Source: Mycobacterium sp.
GTDB lineage: Bacteria; Actinomycetota; Actinomycetes; Mycobacteriales; Mycobacteriaceae
DNA length: 6,070 bases
Assembly (NCBI GenBank): GCA_018500005.2
Contig: JAHBAP020000237.1
Location: 1-6,070, forward strand
Reading direction: 5' to 3'
Shown here: piece after piece, positions 1-5,492 of the stretch
Layout of the letters: each line of letters opens with the position of its first letter
How positions within the stretch are numbered: position 1 is the first letter of the stretch
Made by a program: the position numbers and the translations under genes
Notes under the pieces: model-generated
Database searches by the model: none
Told to the model about the DNA's origin: nothing
The model's input: only the letters and a program-made list of their open reading frames with translations

Positions 1-687
1 ATAAGAGACAGGGTCATCAGCGCGACCGGCACCTGGCACCAACCGTTCTGGCCGATCTACCCCGGCGCACGGACCTTCCGCGGACAACAGCTCCACACGG
101 TGCACTACCGCGACGCCTCCCGCTTCACGGGCAAGCACGTGGTGGTGGTCGGCGGCGGCAACTCCGCAGCACAACTGCTCGCCGAGATCTCCGAAACCGC
201 CACCACGACCTGGGTCACCCACAGCCCTCCCCGATTCCTGCCCGACGACGTCGACGGACGCGCACTGTTCGACGTCGCCACCAGAAGGGCCGCCGACCTC
301 GCCGCCGGACGTCCCGACACCGGTGGCATCAGCGCCCTGGGCGACATCGTCATGATTCCGCCTGTACTCGCCGCCCGGGAACGCGTTGTGCTGCATGCCG
401 TTCCGATGTTCGAGGGATTGACCGTCGACGGCGTGTACTGGCCAGACCGCGAACAACGAGTCGACGTGATCGTATGGGCAACCGGCTTCCGCCCCGCCCT
501 GGCTCATCTGCGGCCGCTGCAACTCCGCGAGCTCGACGGGACCATCGCCGTTGACGGCACGCGGGCGGTCAAAGAGCCCGCGCTGCACCTACTCGGCTAC
601 GGCGACTGGACCGGACCCGGATCAGCCACACTCATCGGCGTCGGACGCACAGCCCGCGACGCCGTCGACGAAATCGCCTCAGACTGA
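1..687 (+). CDS. arsO: ArsO-like NAD(P)H-dependent flavin-containing monooxygenase, 5'-truncated by the window
   Basis: The reading frame is open from base 1, so the true start lies left of the window and the GTG at 100 is internal. About 228 residues are visible. They include an ATGTW motif (bases 25-39), a second Rossmann dinucleotide-binding loop GGGNSA near bases 151-168, the phrase FLPDDVDGR, GDIVM followed by PPV, and the C-terminal WATGFRP and GYGDWTG motifs. This order is typical of CzcO/ArsO-type flavoproteins that use FAD and NAD(P)H. From memory, the DDVDGR, GDIVMIPP and GYGDWTGPGSATLIG stretches resemble ArsO, a flavoprotein found in arsenic resistance clusters. The substrate of ArsO is not well settled. 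No other ars gene is visible, so an arsenic role is an inference from family resemblance only. The C-terminus looks complete and no frameshift is seen. A general Baeyer-Villiger or FMO-type oxidoreductase is the alternative. Confidence 0.85.
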   Translation: MRDRVISATGTWHQPFWPIYPGARTFRGQQLHTVHYRDASRFTGKHVVVVGGGNSAAQLLAEISETATTTWVTHSPPRFLPDDVDGRALFDVATRRAADLAAGRPDTGGISALGDIVMIPPVLAARERVVLHAVPMFEGLTVDGVYWPDREQRVDVIVWATGFRPALAHLRPLQLRELDGTIAVDGTRAVKEPALHLLGYGDWTGPGSATLIGVGRTARDAVDEIASD

Positions 688-717
688 AACCCGCCCAAAC
701 CCAGAATCAAGGGGGAC

Positions 718-729
718 AACCGTACGGTT
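718..729. repeat. Perfect 12-bp palindrome AACCGTACGGTT
   Basis: The twelve bases read the same on both strands and lie about 30 bp after the stop codon of the arsO-like gene. The symmetry suits a dimeric regulator site, but no neighbouring gene start is close enough to assign it. It is too short and lacks a loop to act as a terminator. Confidence 0.45.
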
Positions 730-825
730 CTCGGATTCGTCACGAAAATCGGAAAAACCCCTTCTCCATCACGCCCGCAATCCCGCCAATTACGCAGCTC
801 AAGTCCATGAGCCTTCGCCAACCAA

Positions 826-858
826 AAGCGGAACCTACAGCTGTTGTAGGTTCCGCTT
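826..858. repeat. Perfect inverted repeat, 14-bp arms with a 5-nt spacer
   Basis: The left arm AAGCGGAACCTACA (826-839) and right arm TGTAGGTTCCGCTT (845-858) are exact reverse complements, separated by GCTGT. The ends facing the spacer are ...CA and TG..., as expected for two insertion-sequence ends meeting head to tail across a 5-bp spacer. Transcribed, it would form a strong hairpin and could end transcription from the arsO-like gene, but no T-run follows it. A competing pairing exists: 821-834 (ACCAAAAGCGGAAC) is also the exact reverse complement of 871-884. Confidence 0.75.
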
Positions 859-920
859 CTCGATGGCAAAGTTCCGCTTTTGGTGGTTAAGGTTCCACGA
901 TTCGTTGTCGTAATTCCGCA
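845..920. repeat. Degenerate direct repeats with an exact 21-bp period; possible relic of an IS21-like terminal repeat region
   Basis: The core TTCC occurs at 851, 872, 893 and 914, each exactly 21 bp apart. It usually sits in the context RGTTCCGCTT or a variant; the last two copies are weaker. An inverted copy (GGAA at 830-833) closes the block on the left. IS21-family elements are known for several subterminal repeats of about 20 bp, ends starting with TG, and target duplications of about 4-8 bp. This matches TG at 845 and the 5-bp spacer before it. No istA or istB coding sequence remains nearby, so this would be a solo-end remnant. Iterated binding sites two helical turns apart are the alternative. 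Confidence 0.45.
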
Positions 921-1011
921 TGTTGAATCACTCGGTTTGTTGCGCGCGCATTCGCTGCGAGGAGTGTCTAACCCTTGGGGTGTGTTGGAGGTGTCGCCCT
1001 GTGAGGGGATA

Positions 1012-1030
1012 GGTAGGACAATTGGTAGGA
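1012..1030 (+). promoter_or_regulatory. Duplicated GGTAGGA before the antitoxin: second copy is the ribosome-binding site, pair may be an operator
   Basis: GGTAGGA occurs at 1012-1018 and again at 1024-1030, twelve bases apart. The second copy carries AGGA seven bases before the ATG at 1038 and serves well as a Shine-Dalgarno sequence. Toxin-antitoxin operons are commonly autorepressed through short repeated sites overlapping the promoter. A direct repeat here would suit binding by a ribbon-helix-helix antitoxin, but this is inference. Confidence 0.4.
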
Positions 1031-1037
1031 TGAGTAT

Positions 1038-1265
1038 ATGGCGAAAGAGAAGATCTCCGTGACTGTCGACGCGGCCCTGCTGGCCGAGGCGGACGCAGAC
1101 GCCAGGGCGGCCGGGCTGAACCGGTCGGAGTTGATCGAGCGGGCCCTTCGCAACGAGCACCTCCGTCGCGCGCTGCACACGTACACGACGCGTACGGCGC
1201 CGGCGCTTGACATCGACGCGTACGCCGCGAAGGTCTATCAAGCCAACCGGGCCGCGGGTCTGTGA
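1038..1265 (+). CDS. MazE-type ribbon-helix-helix antitoxin
   Basis: This 75-residue protein is the antitoxin of a type II toxin-antitoxin pair. It should bind operator DNA through its N-terminal half and block the toxin with its flexible C-terminal tail. Residues about 5-12 (KISVTVDA) form the expected ribbon strand. Residues about 13-42 contain two helices with the GLNRSE turn typical of ribbon-helix-helix antitoxins, followed by a charged NEHLRRAL segment and a tail rich in Ala, Thr and Asp. The ATG at 1038 is supported by AGGA at 1027-1030. The stop codon overlaps the start of the toxin gene (GTGA), so the two are translationally coupled. It resembles mycobacterial MazE proteins; I cannot name the paralogue. 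A VapB-type label is the main alternative. Confidence 0.85.
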   Translation: MAKEKISVTVDAALLAEADADARAAGLNRSELIERALRNEHLRRALHTYTTRTAPALDIDAYAAKVYQANRAAGL

Positions 1266-1564
1266 TCGCGCCCGGTGACATCGTGCCCCGCGAAGACAGC
1301 AGCCGTGAACTGTTCGTTGCCGTGTTGTCCAATTCGATTCACCTGGCCGCCAATACCGGCCGGGTGATCACCTGCCCGTTCATCCCCGGCCGAATCCCCG
1401 ATGACGCGATGGCGATGGTCGTCGCCATCCGTCAGCCCGAAGGCACGCTCCTGCCCGAGCTGGTGCAGTGGCTGCCGAGTTCGGCTCTCGGTGAACCGAT
1501 CGGGGCCGTCGGTACAGATGCACTCGGCGAGGCGACATCCATTGTGGTCGCGCTCATGTCCTAG
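1262..1564 (+). CDS. MazF/PemK-family toxin (CcdB/PemK fold)
   Basis: This 100-residue protein is the likely toxin partner of the preceding antitoxin. It starts at GTG 1262, whose last two bases are part of the antitoxin stop TGA. Residues 4-8 (PGDIV) match the opening strand of the MazF/PemK fold. The central SNSIHLAANTGRVITCPFIPG and the later LLPELVQWLP and LGEPIGAVG segments match toxins of this superfamily as found beside MazE in mycobacteria. Family members are mostly sequence-specific endoribonucleases that cleave mRNA or rRNA/tRNA; CcdB relatives instead poison DNA gyrase. The N-terminus is short, and I cannot place the catalytic Arg/Thr pair of classical MazF with confidence, so the target is open. 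Length is normal and no frameshift is seen. Confidence 0.75.
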   Translation: MIAPGDIVPREDSSRELFVAVLSNSIHLAANTGRVITCPFIPGRIPDDAMAMVVAIRQPEGTLLPELVQWLPSSALGEPIGAVGTDALGEATSIVVALMS

Positions 1565-1569
1565 CACGC

Positions 1570-1592
1570 ACACCCCACACCCCACACCCCAC
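1570..1592. repeat. Short tandem repeat, ACACCCC x 3.3
   Basis: Three full copies of the 7-base unit ACACCCC plus two further bases begin six bases after the toxin stop codon. Simple-sequence tracts like this can change copy number by slippage. At this position it would only affect the 3' untranslated region of the toxin mRNA. Confidence 0.7.
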
Positions 1593-1961
1593 GGCCCATG
1601 CGTCACTGTAACGAAGCGTATCGAAATCCGTTGTAGCACAGTGCAAATCGCTACCTGCAACTGGTAATCGGCGGAGATATGTCAGCGGCTGCGGACCCGT
1701 CTGCCATTGCTACAGCGCACCGGGTTCAGGGAACCTCGGGGATAGCTTTGCGACGGAAAATTCCGCATGGGCCGGGGTCCCTCCGATCGTAGGCAGACCT
1801 CTGCGTCACCGCATGGCTCCGACGGTGCGCCCGAGGAAATGACACGAATCTGAGATAGAACCCAGATGACCTGACGTGAGAGGACCGTGATCGGAACAGG
1901 TCAGTGGATCGCGAGATGACATCGGAAATGAGAACCGACGTCTTTTGTCGAGATTTAGAAA

Positions 1962-1999
1962 AGTTTGACAAGAATCGCCGGGCTAGTTTGACAAGAATC
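1962..1999 (+). repeat. Exact 15-bp direct repeat carrying TTGACA, 23-bp period
   Basis: AGTTTGACAAGAATC occurs at 1962-1976 and again, unchanged, at 1985-1999. Each copy contains the consensus -35 hexamer TTGACA (1965-1970 and 1988-1993). Neither is followed by a good -10 box at 16-19 bp, so they may be activator or repressor sites rather than promoter elements. They lie about 93-130 bp before the regulator start, a common place for control sites. A reverse-oriented TGTCAA at 2019-2024 may be a third partial copy. Confidence 0.55.
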
Positions 2000-2027
2000 C
2001 GCCGTGTCTCGGGCACCTGTCAATCTT

Positions 2028-2043
2028 CGTTGCAATGGCAACG
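2028..2043. promoter_or_regulatory. Inverted repeat CGTTGC-AATG-GCAACG upstream of the pucR-type gene
   Basis: Perfect 6-bp arms flank a 4-nt centre, about 50 bp before the proposed leaderless start. This position would overlap the -35 region of the promoter, so it could be an autoregulatory operator. A second dyad, GCACC-AC-GGTGC, follows at 2064-2075, immediately before the -10 box. Function is inferred from symmetry and place only. Confidence 0.35.
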
Positions 2044-2079
2044 CGCGGATTTTCAATTTTCCGGCACCACGGTGCGTCG

Positions 2080-2092
2080 TAGTCTGTGCCCA
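2080..2092 (+). promoter_or_regulatory. Candidate -10 box TAGTCT and leaderless transcription start of the pucR-type gene
   Basis: TAGTCT at 2080-2085 fits the mycobacterial TANNNT -10 pattern and ends seven bases before the ATG at 2092, so transcription would begin at or next to the first base of the start codon. No Shine-Dalgarno sequence precedes either possible start (GTG 2086 or ATG 2092), as expected for a leaderless mRNA. There is no recognisable -35 at the standard distance. This arrangement favours ATG 2092 over GTG 2086. Confidence 0.45.
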
Positions 2093-3279
2093 TGCCGTCG
2101 TCGGATCTGGAGGCGCAGATCGCCGAAATCCAAACTGCACTGCTGGAGCGATGCGACGCTCTCGGAGCGCGCACGGCCGACACCGTCTGGCGTGAGGTCG
2201 ACTACTACGGCGACACGGGCCAAATCGGCAAAGGTGAGCTCACCGCCGACTGCCGGAGGACATTTCGGCAGATATTCGAAGCACTGAATGCCGATACCCC
2301 GTACTCGACCGATCGGCCGACCCAGATCGGGGAAGCGCGTGCGCGGGCGGGAATTCCCTTGCCGGCGATGTTGGAGGCGTTCGGCATCGCGGGGCGATTG
2401 GCCAGGGTCGAAATGGCGGACCTGGAGATCGCCCGTCCGGACCTCAGTCGAGAAGCATTCATTCGGATCTCCGAACGGTACTGGCTGGCACACGATACCT
2501 ATACCGACGCGATGGCGGATGCCTACCGCGACACCGTGAGCCGGAAGGTTCTCAACCAGGCGGCTGAGCGCGCAGCATTGGCGGAAGCCCTCATCGACGG
2601 AAGAATCGTCGAGCAGGCGGATCTCTGGGAAATCGCGCAGATGTTGAAGCTGCCCGCTCGGGGGCCCTACGTCGCCGTTGCCGCCGAGTGCGCATCTTTG
2701 GGCCGGTCAGCCCTTCAGGGAATCGAGGCCAAGCTCGACAGCCTCGACATCGCCTCAGCCTGGCGACTTCTGCCCGATGTCCAACTCGGCCTGGTGTACG
2801 TCCGCGACGACGCGATGCTGGAGATTCTGAAGGGCACGCTGGCCCGCTTGGCCGTCAATCGCGTCGGCATCAGCTCGCGGTTCGACGACCTGCGGAATAC
2901 GTCGCAAGGTGTGAAATACGCCCGGATAGCGTTGTCCGTCGAACCGCGTGAAGGGTCATTGGTCGCCACCTTCGAGGCAACGCCGCTGTCAATTGCCGTA
3001 GTCAGCGCTCCCGATGTGATGAAACAGCTCTCCTCGGCTGTTCTCGCCGGCTTCGCCGACGTCGACGAACGTGAGCGTGCAGTCCTGTTCAACACCTTTC
3101 GGGTGTGGGTAGATGCCGGCGGCGCGATCGGCGATGCCGCGCAGCAATTGCACTGCCACGCCAATACCGTGCGCCATCGGCTACGCCGAATCGGAGAAAT
3201 CACCGGCAAGTCACCCGGTCGGCCAGCTGAGCTGGCGGAATTGTGCCTCGCGTTTGAAGTGGACTTCTTGGTGAGTTAG
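2092..3279 (+). CDS. PucR/CdaR-family transcriptional regulator
   Basis: This 395-residue cytoplasmic DNA-binding protein is a probable regulator of the downstream decarboxylase operon. Residues about 10-155 form an all-helical N-terminal domain like the RsbRD-type domain found in many mycobacterial PucR proteins. Residues about 160-300 fit the degenerate GGDEF-like middle domain (GISSRFDDLRNTSQGVKYARIAL region). Residues about 325-392 are the C-terminal PucR helix-turn-helix: VLFNTFRVWVDAGGAIGDAA then LHCHANTVRHRLRRIGEITG, with the family's NTVRHRL recognition helix and a final LAELCLAFEVDFL helix. PucR-type proteins commonly activate neighbouring catabolic genes in response to a small ligand. 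ATG 2092 is preferred because of the leaderless -10 box; GTG 2086 would add two residues. Length is normal and no defects are seen. Confidence 0.88.
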   Translation: MPSSDLEAQIAEIQTALLERCDALGARTADTVWREVDYYGDTGQIGKGELTADCRRTFRQIFEALNADTPYSTDRPTQIGEARARAGIPLPAMLEAFGIAGRLARVEMADLEIARPDLSREAFIRISERYWLAHDTYTDAMADAYRDTVSRKVLNQAAERAALAEALIDGRIVEQADLWEIAQMLKLPARGPYVAVAAECASLGRSALQGIEAKLDSLDIASAWRLLPDVQLGLVYVRDDAMLEILKGTLARLAVNRVGISSRFDDLRNTSQGVKYARIALSVEPREGSLVATFEATPLSIAVVSAPDVMKQLSSAVLAGFADVDERERAVLFNTFRVWVDAGGAIGDAAQQLHCHANTVRHRLRRIGEITGKSPGRPAELAELCLAFEVDFLVS

Positions 3280-3289
3280 ACAGTTCAAA

Positions 3290-3319
3290 CCCACAACGCA
3301 GACGCGCTTGCGTTGTGGG
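3290..3319 (+). terminator. Hairpin after the pucR-type gene: 11-bp arms, 8-nt loop
   Basis: CCCACAACGCA (3290-3300) and TGCGTTGTGGG (3309-3319) pair perfectly around an 8-base loop, beginning 11 bases after the regulator stop. This would be a stable RNA hairpin. A T-rich stretch (CCTTTCTTCT) follows only about 10 bases later, so it is at best an atypical intrinsic terminator. Because the next operon lies on the same strand and must be transcribed from this gap, the same dyad could instead be an operator. Confidence 0.5.
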
Positions 3320-3339
3320 GAGAACAATCCTTTCTTCTA

Positions 3340-3380
3340 CACCGCCGCGGTGGTCGTTCTTTGGTGTACCTCTCGTACAC
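3340..3380. promoter_or_regulatory. Two further dyads in the leader of the UbiD operon
   Basis: CACCG-CCG-CGGTG (3340-3352) and GTGTAC-CTCTC-GTACAC (3364-3380) are both perfect inverted repeats. They are separated by 11 bp and end 45 bp before the decarboxylase start codon. The second has the size and spacing of a site for a dimeric regulator. The PucR-type protein encoded just upstream is the obvious candidate, but binding is not shown by the sequence. A weak promoter may overlap (TTGTGG at 3313 and TCTACA at 3336, 17 bp apart). Confidence 0.4.
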
Positions 3381-3425
3381 GTCTGCGCATCCCCTGCTTG
3401 GAAAAGACCATCGAAAGGCGCGTTC

Positions 3426-5087
3426 ATGGCGAACCCATCCGGCACCGGTAAGTACCGCGACGTCCGTGAGTACCTCGAGGAACTTGACCGCCGCGGTCTG
3501 CTGAGGCGGGTATCGCGCTCCATCAACAAGGACACTCAGGTGATGCCGCTGGTGCGCTGGCAGTTCCGCGGCCTGGGGCCCGAGCAGCGCACCGGTTGGC
3601 TGTTCGAGAACCTCACCGATTCGCGGCAGCGCAGCTTCGATGCCCAGATGGCGGTTGCCATCGTGGGCGCCTCACCGCCGGTCTACGCCGCGGCCATGGG
3701 GGTTGATTCCCCGGACGAGATCGCCGCGAAGTGGGCGGAGTGTCTGGAGAATCCGATCCCGCCGGGGACGGTCGCGGCCGCGGACGCGCCCATCAAAGAG
3801 AACATCATCACCGGCGACGACATCGTCTCCAGCGGTGGGATCGACGCGTTACCGGTGCCGGTGGTCAATCCGGGCACCGATTCCTCGGCCTATTTCAGCG
3901 CGCCGATCTGGATCGCCAAGGATCCCGAGACCGGCGTCTACAACGCCGGAACCTATCGGGTGATGCTGAAGGCGGCTGACCGCACCGGTGTGCTGATGAT
4001 GTCCGGTCAGGACGAGCGCGGGTTCTGGGAGAAGGCTCGCCGGCTCGGGAAGCCGTTGGAAGCCGTTCTGATCCTGACTCCGCCACCGTCGCTGTCGCTG
4101 TGCGCTGTCGACAAGATGAACATCTCCGAGTACGACGCGGCGGGTGCGCTCAACGGTGCACCGCTGGAGTTGGTTGCGGCCGAGACGGTGGACCTGCTTA
4201 TCCCGGCGCGTGCCGAGATCGCCATCGAGGGCCGTGTCCGCACCGACATTCTGGAGATGGAAGGTCCCTTCGGCGAGTTCGGCGGGTACGTCGGCGCCGA
4301 GGACTACCAGATGATCTTCGAGGTCACCGCCATCACCCACCGCAACAAGCCGATCCTGCAGGCCTTCATCAGCGAGATGCCGCCGAGCGAGAGCTCCTGC
4401 TTGCGCAAGTTCGGCTGGGAGGGCTTCCTGGAGGGGGAACTGCGAACCAAAGCGCCGAACATGCGCAAGGTCAGCATCCTCGAAATGTCGGGGTCGGCCA
4501 ACATCGTGGTGATCGAATTCCACCAGCCGGTTGCCGGGGAGGTATGGAACACCCTGCGGGCAGCGGCCTCATCGCGCAACTTTGCGGCGTGGAAGTGGGT
4601 GATCGGCGTCGACGACGATATCGACAGCAACGACCTCCAGAGTGTGATGTGGGCGTTGTCCTGGCGGGGGCAGCCGCACAAGGACGTTCAGATCCAGCGT
4701 GGTCGCAACACTGACCTGGACCCCTCGGGCGCACCGGTCGAGGCGTCGTTCACCGATCGGACCTACCCCGACGGCCTGGGCGGTTCGCAGATCATGATCG
4801 CCCCCCCCCAAACCGGGCCCTCCCCGCCGGTGGCGCTGCCGACCAAGGAGTTCATGGATGAAGCCAAAGAGATCTGGGAAGAGCTGAACCTGCCGACACT
4901 CACCCCGCACAAGCCCTGGCATGGATACGAACTCGGGTACCTCCCCGACCGCTGGGCAGTTGCAGCCAAGCGCGCTGTCGAGGGTCAATACCTCCAAACC
5001 GGCGAGGAATACAAGAAGATCCGAACCAAGGTGTCCTACTTCGACGACGGCATCGTCGTTGAACCGACCTCGGGAGCTGATTCATGA
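3426..5087 (+). CDS. UbiD-family prenyl-FMN-dependent (de)carboxylase
   Basis: This 553-residue cytosolic enzyme should remove CO2 from, or in some members add it to, an aromatic, heteroaromatic or alpha,beta-unsaturated acid, using prenylated FMN with a divalent metal and K+. The ATG at 3426 is preceded by GAAAGG (3413-3418) with seven bases between, and MANPSGTGKYRDVREYLEEL is a typical UbiD N-terminus. The frame is also open upstream to 3315, but that extension looks non-coding. The cofactor-binding segment is NAGTYR (N173, R178). The EGPFGE motif holds E279 and E284. R178, E279 and E284 match the Arg-Glu-Glu catalytic set of fungal Fdc1 (R173, E277, E282). The late motif PWHGYELG (497-504) resembles hydroxyarylic acid decarboxylases of the VdcC type. 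The 3' half contains a nine-C run (4801-4809) in frame. The substrate is unknown. The gene is followed by an ATGA overlap with the SRPBCC gene. Confidence 0.93.
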   Translation: MANPSGTGKYRDVREYLEELDRRGLLRRVSRSINKDTQVMPLVRWQFRGLGPEQRTGWLFENLTDSRQRSFDAQMAVAIVGASPPVYAAAMGVDSPDEIAAKWAECLENPIPPGTVAAADAPIKENIITGDDIVSSGGIDALPVPVVNPGTDSSAYFSAPIWIAKDPETGVYNAGTYRVMLKAADRTGVLMMSGQDERGFWEKARRLGKPLEAVLILTPPPSLSLCAVDKMNISEYDAAGALNGAPLELVAAETVDLLIPARAEIAIEGRVRTDILEMEGPFGEFGGYVGAEDYQMIFEVTAITHRNKPILQAFISEMPPSESSCLRKFGWEGFLEGELRTKAPNMRKVSILEMSGSANIVVIEFHQPVAGEVWNTLRAAASSRNFAAWKWVIGVDDDIDSNDLQSVMWALSWRGQPHKDVQIQRGRNTDLDPSGAPVEASFTDRTYPDGLGGSQIMIAPPQTGPSPPVALPTKEFMDEAKEIWEELNLPTLTPHKPWHGYELGYLPDRWAVAAKRAVEGQYLQTGEEYKKIRTKVSYFDDGIVVEPTSGADS

Positions 5088-5485
5088 CGACTCTTCGACA
5101 CGCCATCGCGATCTCCGCACCCCGATCGGAGGTGTACGCCGCACTGGCGAACATCGATCACATGCGTGAGTGGCATGAGGGAACGATGACGGGCGAGGCC
5201 GTCCCGGGCAAGACGGTGACGTGGACGCCGAAACCGGGACTGACCTTCGGCTGGCGGATCGACGAACTCAACAAGGACACCTCGATCGTGCGGACCGCGG
5301 TCGAGGGGCCGGGCAACACCGTCGGCAAGACGCTGACGATCAGCCTGGCGGACCTGCCCGACGGCCGCACCGAAGTCTCATTGGCGGATGGCGAGTGGGC
5401 CGCCGATGACCCGCATCTGGCGTACTGCAACACCTATTGGGGCGGGGTCCTGAACCGGCTGAAGTCCTACGTCGAGAAGTCATAG
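5084..5485 (+). CDS. Small SRPBCC-fold (START/Bet v1-like) protein
   Basis: This 133-residue protein begins at ATG 5084 inside the decarboxylase stop (ATGA), so its translation is coupled to UbiD. The opening strand and helices (HAIAISAPRSEVYAALANIDHMREWHEG) are the standard start of SRPBCC domains, which form a deep hydrophobic pocket for small ligands. A beta-rich middle follows (TVTWTPKPGLTFGWRIDELNK to EVSLADGEW). The C-terminal helix is about residues 112-131 (DPHLAYCNTYWGGVLNRLKSYVEK). No catalytic residue can be named. Family members include polyketide cyclases, lipid or aromatic-compound carriers and AHSA1-like proteins. Its place between UbiD and UbiX suggests it binds or hands over the acid or its product, or stabilises the decarboxylase. 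This is inference. Many UbiD operons carry a different small third subunit here. Confidence 0.85.
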   Translation: MTTLRHAIAISAPRSEVYAALANIDHMREWHEGTMTGEAVPGKTVTWTPKPGLTFGWRIDELNKDTSIVRTAVEGPGNTVGKTLTISLADLPDGRTEVSLADGEWAADDPHLAYCNTYWGGVLNRLKSYVEKS

Positions 5486-5492
5486 CGAAGGC

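Larger units (their letters stand above)
688..1037. other. Gene-free interval between the arsO-like gene and the antitoxin gene
   Basis: No convincing coding sequence lies here. The open frames that cross it overlap the flanking genes and have low-complexity, repeat-derived translations. It contains a 12-bp palindrome, a 14-bp-arm inverted repeat and four 21-bp-spaced TTCC cores, listed separately. It also holds the promoter and ribosome-binding region of the antitoxin gene. Base composition is visibly more AT-rich than the flanking genes, which fits mobile-element debris. Confidence 0.6.
1565..2091. other. Long non-coding interval between the toxin gene and the pucR-type gene
   Basis: About 530 bp without a convincing gene; open frames on both strands are arginine-rich shadows. 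It starts with a short ACACCCC tandem repeat and ends with the promoter-proximal elements of the regulator gene, listed separately. Small dyads in the middle include GTAGC...GCTAC (1633-1654), which encloses GCACAGTGC, GGTTC-AGG-GAACC (1723-1735), and TGACCTG...CAGGTCA (1867-1903). They are individually weak. No tRNA or recognisable riboswitch was found. A small RNA cannot be excluded. Confidence 0.5.

Noticed and set aside
100..102. GTG at 100 as the start of the flavoprotein
   Set aside because: The frame is open to base 1 and the upstream codons give the conserved ATGTW motif, so the start lies outside the window.
845..920. CRISPR array
   Set aside because: The repeats are degenerate, have a 21-bp period with no room for spacers, and no cas gene is present.
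597..1241. Long minus-strand open frame with a heptapeptide-like repeat
   Set aside because: It overlaps the arsO-like gene and the antitoxin gene. The seven-residue periodicity is just the 21-bp DNA repeat read in frame.
1630..1670. tRNA-like fold around GTAGC...GCTAC
   Set aside because: There is no full cloverleaf, no T-loop consensus and no acceptor stem; only short stems are seen.
912..1769. AATTCCGCATG at 912-922 and 1759-1769, bracketing the toxin-antitoxin pair like attachment sites
   Set aside because: An 11-bp match is expected by chance several times in a window of this size, and nothing else extends it.
1867..1903. TGACCTG...CAGGTCA inverted repeat as an operator
   Set aside because: Arms of 7 bp with a 23-bp gap are weak evidence, and it is far from any gene start.
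3315..3425. Upstream extension of the UbiD reading frame beginning at ATG 3315
   Set aside because: It lies inside the right arm of the hairpin, its translation is not UbiD-like, and the ATG at 3426 has a good ribosome-binding site and a typical N-terminus.
3849..4523. 224-codon minus-strand open frame
   Set aside because: It lies wholly inside the UbiD gene and is a codon-bias shadow.
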